DNA of 12,765 nt, taken from Chloroflexia bacterium (GTDB taxonomy: Bacteria > Chloroflexota > Chloroflexia > Thermomicrobiales > UBA6265). Both the position numbers and the translations under genes were made by a program. The DNA is taken from the NCBI GenBank assembly GCA_013696525.1, contig JACCYK010000521.1, forward strand, positions 1 through 12,765. The letters are read 5' to 3'. Positions 8,701 through 12,765 of the stretch are shown piece by piece. A model generated the notes under the pieces. The model did no database searches and had not been told where the DNA came from. It saw only the letters and a program-made list of their open reading frames with translations. Positions within the stretch are counted from its first letter, which is position 1, and every line of letters starts with the position of its first letter.

Positions 8701-10159
8701 CTTTATCCCCGAGCCCTACAGCGAACTCATCGAGGCATTCACCGGCGAGATGTCCCGTCCGGACGGGACGCGCACCGGCCGGATCAGCCACGTCAGCCCG
8801 GAGACGGTCGGGCTGCTCCGGGAGTTGGATGTTCGGTACCTCCTTTTTCACCGCTCGCGCTATCACGCCGAAGATTGGCCCGCCGTCGAAGCCGGGCTCG
8901 AAGCGGCGGAAGGATTGATCGAGCGGGTTGGCGGCTTTGACGACATTGCCATCTACGCGCTGCGACCGACGGTGCGGCCAACCGCGCCACCGGAGCTAAC
9001 CCTCTGGTCGCCGACGCTGCTCACTCCCGAGCTGCCCTGGGCGCCATTGGTGACGGTCGCGAACCCCGCCGGGCGGCCCACGATCCTCTCGCTGACCGAA
9101 CCGGCCACGCTGCGAGTCACCTGGTACGACGGGCAGGGCCGCCAGTTGTACCGGGGCGAATCGACCATGCCGTTGCCGACCGTGCTCACCTCCGATCACT
9201 TGCTCTGCGTGATTGACGAGTGCGAAGCCGCCACGGGCGAGTTCCCGGACGACCTGCCCAAGCCCGAGCCCGCCTTCTGGCAGCCTACCGAGGCCGGGCA
9301 CTACTTTGTCCGGATCGAGCTTGATGGCGACCAGCCGCTGAGCTGTCTGGTCGATCTGGACATCACGGAGGATCTCGATGCGGCCCGCGACCTCTCGCCC
9401 AACAGCCCATTCCGTTGGGGTGAATGCGTCCCCGGTACGCTCAACCCGGTCAATAACCCCGGCGCCATCCCATTCCGCTCCGCCTCGCCCGCGATCACCT
9501 TTGCCGGCGGCATGGCGGCGGTCCAGGTGCCGCTGACGACCCGCGACGATGAGGAAGTGCGCGGCTGGTTCCTCCTGGCGCCGCCGGATTCGATCGCCCC
9601 GTGGACGGAGCCGGCCTACCAATCGCAAGTGCGGCAGCGCCTGGTTCGGGGCGGCGAGGAGACCCACTTTGCCTGGCTCGAAGACATCGGCAGCGCCCTC
9701 CCCCGCGGCGTCTACGGGCTGACCATCTGGTTTCATCACCGTGAGGGAACGACGTGGCGTCACGCCGAGGGCGGCACCTACCGCCTGGCGCCGGTTGTCA
9801 TCGAGAACGGGTCCGCCCGCTGGGCCGGCCCGGTCCGGATTGCCCTGAAGCTCCAACCCGCGCGCTACGCCAGCGGCCGGACGACCCGCCTCGAGCTCGA
9901 TGTCGATGGCACCTCGCGCACCATCGAATGCGACGGCGTCTGGCGCCTCATCGACCCCGCTCGGGGCGAGCCGGTCGCCGGTGGTCATGTCGCCGACTGT
10001 GCGCGTCCGCGGATCGCGGTTCCAGTCCACGTCGAGCCCGGCCGCTACCGGCTGGAGATCGATGTCGATGCGATCCGGGACAACCGCCGCGCCCTCAGCG
10101 ACGGCCTCTCCACCCTGGTGACGGTCACGGACGGCGCGAGCTCAGGTCAGCCGCGCTAG
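5768..10159 (+). CDS. Giant two-module GT-C-like membrane protein with a soluble C-terminal region
   Basis: A 1463-residue protein. Residues about 45-430 form a polytopic module resembling the DUF2029/GT87 family: FRYSDLIWLYLRDG (Asp89) and PYLDYPLEYPPL in the first outer loop, then many helices. Residues 430-465 are a Pro/Arg/Gly-rich linker. Residues about 465-912 form a second polytopic module whose first outer loop has GFDPLLQIWLSQW (Asp501) followed by LYDANIFHPFALTLAYTDANIP, the pattern of large GT-C/YfhO-like proteins. An outer domain follows from about 938 (MEFPAES, LVNGSSGFIPEPYSELI, LRELDVRYLLFH), then beta-rich sequence to the end with six cysteines (1147, 1152, 1193, 1220, 1388, 1411). 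The start is the ATG at 5768, overlapping the previous stop (ATGA); no Shine-Dalgarno sequence is evident, consistent with coupling. Probable role: outer-face sugar transfer in glycan or glycoprotein assembly. Substrates are unknown. The 3' end overlaps the convergent gene by 18 bases. Confidence 0.85.
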   Translation: MSQIESIPRTYSGAATPGEDADVTTTPGKAREAPAPARAMLALVMRFGPYLIASVLLVLGYIHYSEGAFFSLSERYYRAWAFPEFRYSDLIWLYLRDGLANQPIPYLDYPLEYPPLTGVVTFILSFLPDLPTYYLGTYLVLALSALASIWSLRRLPGANPWLFAAAPALFFYTGHQWDGIAIGVTALSLVAICRGRERLGTLGLAVSVSLKLFPIVFVAALVIDRLRRRQWRAAATVAAIFSLATVAFNLPVALADLAGWSFFFRWNRDRLADSGIWVLWRGLPTTDTTTFSLIAVVVGGLVITALALRARGPLVLPLGATYLVWWMLVNKTFTTHLILWVFFAIALLGLSWWLWGAVVVADLVGFQLGNFLNLYNVPEYEHAPLIHKAVISLYEPFQLVRSAILLAVVAWGVLAIRRGRPATLWHDPPVPRGARPSGRQILGRMRPPSLLPRQGIGGPPRLARSAVAVWAAVITAYIVATVIMTWPYAIHLADSTVVGFDPLLQIWLSQWVQHALATNPLGLYDANIFHPFALTLAYTDANIPGALLAWPLDLLTRDPILTNSLLVLASFVLAAAGMYALVTEMTRNRAAGFVAGLAYAFIPYRMVHLWHLNWLQSVWLPWIAWATLRLIQRPTRRGAIVLGVLIAVQSLTSFYFTVQIAILLGIILAAALIAEPHLRTRQLLGTIGIVLGVAAILTVPAYLPYLQVRAEQGLERQLADAEQYKATLASYLQIAPWAEPGPLRGWLGQRPGPNESLLRVGQAEHADGHRHAEIVIEDALSPGLLATLGAIVAIVGWRQRRWLVIALSAIGLVAVVLSLGPSWGPRDGSGVSLPYRFLYDQVPFFQAMRVPARLGGLANLAIVALFGLGIATLWRLLAPRLTAGHPRRIAASGGTALLAGLVLVELYAAPVPLERVNRDPGTAAPYEWLATQPAGVVMEFPAESIFADPAASSVRRHVGLTMFWSTKHWLPLVNGSSGFIPEPYSELIEAFTGEMSRPDGTRTGRISHVSPETVGLLRELDVRYLLFHRSRYHAEDWPAVEAGLEAAEGLIERVGGFDDIAIYALRPTVRPTAPPELTLWSPTLLTPELPWAPLVTVANPAGRPTILSLTEPATLRVTWYDGQGRQLYRGESTMPLPTVLTSDHLLCVIDECEAATGEFPDDLPKPEPAFWQPTEAGHYFVRIELDGDQPLSCLVDLDITEDLDAARDLSPNSPFRWGECVPGTLNPVNNPGAIPFRSASPAITFAGGMAAVQVPLTTRDDEEVRGWFLLAPPDSIAPWTEPAYQSQVRQRLVRGGEETHFAWLEDIGSALPRGVYGLTIWFHHREGTTWRHAEGGTYRLAPVVIENGSARWAGPVRIALKLQPARYASGRTTRLELDVDGTSRTIECDGVWRLIDPARGEPVAGGHVADCARPRIAVPVHVEPGRYRLEIDVDAIRDNRRALSDGLSTLVTVTDGASSGQPR

Positions 10160-10918
10160 CTCCCGGCTGAAGCGCAGGCGCCAGACGACGAGCATCGCCT
10201 CGGCGACGATCCGGGGCGAGAATTTCGACTGGCCGGCGACACGGTCGGTGAAGGTGATCGGCACCTCGACCACCCGGCAGCCGCGCCGGATCGCCCGGTA
10301 GGTCACTTCGATCGAGAAGACGTAGCCATCCGAACGGACGGTGTCGAGCTCGATCCGTTCCAGCGTCGCCCGGCGGAACAGCTTGAAGCCGCTGGTCAGG
10401 TCGGCGACCGGCACCCCAAGCACGGCCGCCGCGTAGCGGCCGCCGAGGCGGCTCAGCAGCCGCCGAGAGAGCGACCGGCCGCGGCTGGCGCCACCGCGGA
10501 CAAAGCGCGAGCCAAGCGCCAGGTCGGCCCCGGCAACCGCCGCCGCCAGCCGCACCAAGTCGGCCGGATCATGCGAGAGGTCGGCGTCCATCGTCGCGAT
10601 CAGATCGGGTGCCGAGCGCAGGGCGGCGCCCAAGCCCGCGATGTAGGCCGGTCCCAGTCCCACCTTCATGGGCCGGTGCACCACCTCGATCCGGCCGGGA
10701 TAGGCCGCCGCCAGCTCGTCCGCGATCCGGCCGGTGCCGTCCGGCGACTGGTCATCGACCACGATCACCCAGTACTCCGGCCCCAGCGCCATCACCCGCT
10801 CGACGCAGACCGGCAGGTTCTCCCGCTCGTTGTACGTCGGGATGACGACCGTCACCGCCGCGGCCACGGGCGGCCGCGCGCCGTTTGACGCGGCGAGCTT
10901 CGCCGCCGGCGCCAACAT
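10142..10918 (-). CDS. DPM1-like polyprenyl-phosphate sugar synthase (GT2)
   Basis: A 258-residue GT-A fold, GT2-family enzyme of the dolichol-phosphate mannosyltransferase type. It would transfer a sugar, typically mannose from GDP-mannose, to polyprenyl phosphate at the cytosolic face of the membrane. Visible motifs are VTVVIPTYNERENLP (from residue 22), VVDDQSPDGT (53-62), MDADLSHDP (110-118, with the DxD metal site at Asp111 and Asp113) and LTSGFKLFRR. There are no C-terminal membrane helices, as in DPM1 single-domain enzymes. The ATG at 10918 is chosen because AGAGG on the minus strand lies 7 bases upstream. A GTG at 10942 in the same frame overlaps the upstream gene's stop (GTGA) and is the alternative, adding 8 residues. 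It converges on the GT-C giant and could supply its lipid-linked donor. Sugar specificity (mannose, glucose or other) cannot be told. Confidence 0.9.
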   Translation of the reverse strand: MLAPAAKLAASNGARPPVAAAVTVVIPTYNERENLPVCVERVMALGPEYWVIVVDDQSPDGTGRIADELAAAYPGRIEVVHRPMKVGLGPAYIAGLGAALRSAPDLIATMDADLSHDPADLVRLAAAVAGADLALGSRFVRGGASRGRSLSRRLLSRLGGRYAAAVLGVPVADLTSGFKLFRRATLERIELDTVRSDGYVFSIEVTYRAIRRGCRVVEVPITFTDRVAGQSKFSPRIVAEAMLVVWRLRFSRELARLT

Positions 10919-10938
10919 GGGAACACCTCTCGTAACCC

Positions 10939-11148
10939 TCACCGGCGCAAGGCGAGCCCGGTTTGGGCGATCAGTTCCTCTTCGGACACCTCCTGAAACA
11001 ACTCCCGCAACCTCTCAACGATCGCGAAGGGGTCACCCGGCTCGATCGTGCCGGCGATATGATCGTCCTGCATAATTTGCATCGTCTCGCCAGCGGCGAG
11101 CGCGGCGACGCATTCCGGCGGCAATGTGGTGATGTCGATCGTCTTCAT
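10939..11148 (-). CDS. Small antitoxin-like protein, Phd/YefM-type N-terminus
   Basis: A 69-residue protein beginning MKTIDITTLPPECVAALAAG. The segment LAAGETMQIMQDDHIAGTIEP resembles the 'aGE.v.i...g...a.i.P' beta-strand motif of Phd/YefM-type antitoxins, and the charged helical C-terminus (ERLRELFQEVSEEELIAQ) would suit a toxin-binding tail. AGGA on the minus strand sits about 6 bases before the ATG, so translation is plausible. No toxin gene (PIN/VapC, Doc or RelE) lies next to it on the same strand. Its stop codon instead overlaps a possible GTG of the DPM1-like gene (GTGA). It may be an orphan antitoxin, a transcription regulator or a member of an uncharacterised small family. That it is a gene is likely; the functional label is tentative. 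Confidence 0.6.
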   Translation of the reverse strand: MKTIDITTLPPECVAALAAGETMQIMQDDHIAGTIEPGDPFAIVERLRELFQEVSEEELIAQTGLALRR

Positions 11149-11149
11149 A

Positions 11150-11167
11150 AAAGATCCTAAAGATTCT
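11150..11167. repeat. Tandem 9-base direct repeat upstream of the antitoxin-like gene
   Basis: AAAGATCCT (11150-11158) is followed directly by AAAGATTCT (11159-11167), one base different. It covers the leader and Shine-Dalgarno region of the minus-strand 69-residue gene, so it could be a regulator binding site or chance. Confidence 0.3.
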
Positions 11168-11210
11168 TTGGCTGCTATCCGCGCACGTCGGAGTGTAGTC
11201 GTTCAGCCCG

Positions 11211-11237
11211 CCGCCGCCAATCTACCATTGGCGGCGG
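11211..11237. repeat. Perfect 11-base inverted repeat in the divergent intergenic region
   Basis: CCGCCGCCAAT (11211-11221) and ATTGGCGGCGG (11227-11237) flank the spacer CTACC. The region lies between the minus-strand antitoxin-like gene and the plus-strand toxin remnant. No T-run follows on either strand, so a standard rho-independent terminator is unlikely. An operator, a REP-like element or an insulating hairpin are options. Confidence 0.6.
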
Positions 11238-11278
11238 ACCCTAAATTCCCGGAAGAACGCCGTGCCAGCCTTTTGCGT

Positions 11279-11308
11279 TTGACACATTAGTGTCTTTTAC
11301 GTTACCAT
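11279..11308 (+). promoter_or_regulatory. Candidate sigma70-type promoter of the toxin-antitoxin pair
   Basis: A consensus TTGACA (11279-11284) is followed after 18 bases by TACCAT (11303-11308), a 4-of-6 match to the -10 box. Transcription would then begin at about 11314-11316, at or next to the ATG at 11315, which suggests a leaderless message. This agrees with the absence of a Shine-Dalgarno sequence before the toxin start. Confidence 0.4.
11281..11294. promoter_or_regulatory. Candidate operator overlapping the toxin-antitoxin promoter
   Basis: GACAC (11281-11285) and GTGTC (11290-11294) form a perfect palindrome around ATTA. It overlaps the -35 box and the promoter spacer. HigA-type antitoxins normally repress their own promoter by binding such palindromes, so this is a natural candidate site; binding is inferred. 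Confidence 0.35.
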
Positions 11309-11643
11309 ATGGCAATGGAATTGCAGGAGTACGTCACCGTGGACGGGAGAAGTCCGTTTGGTGACTGGTTCGCGGGTCTCGATCCATTTGCATTCGCCAA
11401 AGTCACAGTGGCGCTGACTCGCCTCAGCCAGGGAAATTACTCCAATGTCGAAGGAGTCGGAGCGGGCGTCTTTGAGTACAAGATCAATTTTGGACCCGGC
11501 TATCGAAACTATTTCGGGAAGGACGGGAGGCGCTGATCATTCTCGTTGGAGGCGGAACTAAACGACGCCAGCAACGGGACATTCAGGTGTCACAATCAAA
11601 TTGGCGGGATTACAGATCACGGAAACGGAAAGGGGAAACCTAG
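11309..11643 (+). pseudogene. Frameshifted HigB/Gp49-like (RelE-superfamily) toxin gene
   Basis: The first frame encodes 75 residues, including VTVDGRSPFGDWFAGLD and FEYKINFGPGYRNYFGKDG, the N-terminal and central signatures of the RelE/HigB-like toxin family related to phage Gp49. It ends at a TGA at 11534-11536. The missing C-terminus continues in the -1 frame from the CTG at 11533 as LIILVGGGTKRRQQRDI and beyond, stopping at the TAG at 11641-11643, one base before the antitoxin ATG. Joined, the product would be about 111 residues, normal for the family, with exactly one base missing (for example CGCCTG reduced to CGCTG). Such toxins are ribosome-dependent mRNA endonucleases. Loss of the GGGTK-QQRDI segment should inactivate it. 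The start could be the ATG at 11309 or 11315. A sequencing error is the main alternative to a genuine mutation. Confidence 0.85.
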
Positions 11644-11644
11644 C

Positions 11645-11968
11645 ATGCCACTCACGAGATCGTTCAAAGAGACAGTGCAGGATCGTGTTCGATCCGACCC
11701 CGCGTACCGAGATGCGCTCCTGGTCGAAGCGCTGGAAGTGCTCTTTCAAGGCGACGTTGCCGTCGGCAAAGCCATCCTCCGCGACTACATTAATGCCACC
11801 ATTGGCTTCGAGCCGTTGGCGCGGGCGGTAGGCGCCCAACCGAAGAGCCTGATGCGGATGTTTGGCCCGCGGGGGAACCCGACGACAAGCAACCTGATGG
11901 CGGTGATCGCCGAGCTGCAACGCTCGACTGGCATTCGTCTCCGCCTCGATGTCCAACAGCTCCGGTAG
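11645..11968 (+). CDS. HigA-like helix-turn-helix antitoxin
   Basis: A 107-residue protein of the antidote family that accompanies Gp49/HigB-like toxins. It begins MPLTRSFKETVQDRVRSDP and has the family segment GKAILRDYINATIGFEPLA, then a helix-turn-helix (FEPLARAVGAQPKSLMRMFG, about residues 58-77) and the NPTTSNLMAVIAEL helix. It would bind and neutralise the toxin and repress the pair's promoter. The ATG at 11645 is chosen because AGGGG (11631-11635) lies upstream and the family sequence begins here. It follows the restored toxin stop by one base, the usual tight coupling. The frame appears intact although the toxin is broken. Confidence 0.88.
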   Translation: MPLTRSFKETVQDRVRSDPAYRDALLVEALEVLFQGDVAVGKAILRDYINATIGFEPLARAVGAQPKSLMRMFGPRGNPTTSNLMAVIAELQRSTGIRLRLDVQQLR

Positions 11969-11976
11969 TTCTCACG

Positions 11977-12765
11977 TTGAGCAGCCGCTGGCATCGGACT
12001 CTTGCCACCTTTGCCGCAATAACCGTCATCGGCGCGATCGCTGGGCGCCGCTGGTGGCAGATGGGGCCCCTGCCGACCGGGTTGGACGGCGGCCAATGGC
12101 TGGCCCTGGGCCGCGGCTTGTTCGGCGACGGGCGGTCGACCGCGGGCGCCTATCCGCCCCTGGTGCCGTTGCTAACGGAGCTGATCGGTTCGCTGACAAC
12201 TCCTGGCACCACGCTGAAGCTGATCGCGATCGGCTCGCTGCTGGCGACCCTGGTTTCGATCTATCTCGTGGCGCGGGACAGACTCGGTCCCTGGCTCGGC
12301 CTGGCGGTCGTGGCCACGATCGGGCCGGCCAGCGCCGTGACGGAGCCGGTCGCCTTCGGCGGCTACCCCCAGCAGCTCGCGTTCGCCTTCCTGCTGTTGG
12401 CAACATGGGTGCTGGCGCGGTTCCTCGATTCCGGCCGGCTCACTTGGCTCATCGCGGCGGGGATCGGCCTCGCCGGCGCCGCCCTGACCCACCACATCTA
12501 CTTCCCGCTTGCCCTCGGCGCGTCCGGTCTTATTTGGCTCTTATGGCTTCGCACCCGCCCAGGCCCGACCGACCGGAATCGGCGCACGTTGGGCGTTCTC
12601 GCCGTGGCGGCGGTGAGCCTGGCCTGCTTCGCGCCAACCGCGATCGCCTTTGTGACCGCGAGTTACGTGCCCCCGCTCGACACGTCCGGCCTGGATCCCT
12701 GGTCAGCCGTCCAGTACGGCACCCGCGAGGCAACCTGGATTTGGCTGGCGATCGCGATCGCCAGC
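11977..12765 (+). CDS. Polytopic GT-C-like membrane protein, cut by the window end
   Basis: The frame is open from 11977 to the last base (263 codons, no stop), so only the N-terminal part is seen. A first hydrophobic segment, TLATFAAITVIGAIAG (residues 8-23), is followed by LPTGLDGGQWLALGRGLFG, with Asp37 at the position of the outer-loop acidic residue of GT-C proteins. Then come AYPPLVPLLTEL and several more helices, including LKLIAIGSLLATLVSIYLVA, FAFLLLATWVLARFL and GVLAVAAVSLACFAPTAIAF. The TTG at 11977 is 8 bases after the antitoxin stop and has no good Shine-Dalgarno sequence; the ATG at 12061 would remove the first helix, so the TTG is preferred. It is probably another outer-face glycosyltransferase-like protein of this envelope block. 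Family and substrate are unknown. Confidence 0.72.
   Translation, partial: MSSRWHRTLATFAAITVIGAIAGRRWWQMGPLPTGLDGGQWLALGRGLFGDGRSTAGAYPPLVPLLTELIGSLTTPGTTLKLIAIGSLLATLVSIYLVARDRLGPWLGLAVVATIGPASAVTEPVAFGGYPQQLAFAFLLLATWVLARFLDSGRLTWLIAAGIGLAGAALTHHIYFPLALGASGLIWLLWLRTRPGPTDRNRRTLGVLAVAAVSLACFAPTAIAFVTASYVPPLDTSGLDPWSAVQYGTREATWIWLAIAIAS

Noticed and set aside
11525..11540. Programmed -1 frameshift in the toxin gene
   Set aside because: The bases before the TGA (GGGAGGCGC) do not form a slippery X XXY YYZ heptamer and no stimulatory structure was evident; a one-base loss is simpler.

Overview
The window is high-GC bacterial DNA with frequent GTG and TTG starts and short or overlapping gene junctions. 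The protein style (an rsmG/DUF402 pair, very large GT-C-type membrane proteins, small toxin-antitoxin genes and many palindromic repeats) points to Chloroflexota, most likely the Thermomicrobia/Sphaerobacter side. That placement is recognition, not a database result.

Layout. (1) 9-1516: rsmG, the 16S rRNA G527 methyltransferase, overlaps by a TTGA junction a DUF402-family protein. The rsmG reading frame runs past its normal C-terminus through a palindromic repeat. (2) 1517-1707: a short spacer of small palindromes, which also supplies the Shine-Dalgarno and GTG start of the next gene. (3) 1708-10159: a plus-strand envelope-glycan block. It holds a GT4 glycosyltransferase, a GDP-mannose 4,6-dehydratase (gmd), a doubtful 58-residue ORF, a GT-C-like membrane protein carrying a second copy of the palindromic repeat in frame, and a 1463-residue protein that joins two polytopic GT-C-like modules to a large soluble C-terminal region. 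(4) 10142-11148, minus strand: a DPM1-like polyprenyl-phosphate sugar synthase that overlaps the giant gene tail-to-tail by 18 bases, preceded by a 69-residue antitoxin-like gene. (5) 11149-11968: a toxin-antitoxin pair of the HigB/Gp49-like and HigA-like types, with base use visibly less GC-rich than its neighbours. The toxin is broken by a one-base frameshift and the antitoxin is intact. (6) 11977 to the window end: the N-terminal part of another polytopic GT-C-like membrane protein.

How the genes may work together (inference). Gmd makes GDP-4-keto-6-deoxymannose for a 6-deoxyhexose donor. The cytoplasmic GT4 enzyme could add sugars to a lipid-linked acceptor. The DPM1-like enzyme would load a sugar onto polyprenyl phosphate, which is the donor class GT-C enzymes use on the outer face of the membrane. 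The membrane proteins would then finish a surface glycan or glycosylate proteins. No flippase, ligase or GDP-6-deoxymannose reductase is visible here.

Most unusual points: one palindromic element sits inside two unrelated genes and is read in two different frames; two membrane glycosyltransferase-like modules are fused in one polypeptide with a cysteine-containing soluble tail; and the toxin frame breaks where a single missing base restores the family sequence. No tRNA, rRNA, CRISPR array, insertion sequence or canonical rho-independent terminator was seen. No stretch over 300 bases lacks a gene.
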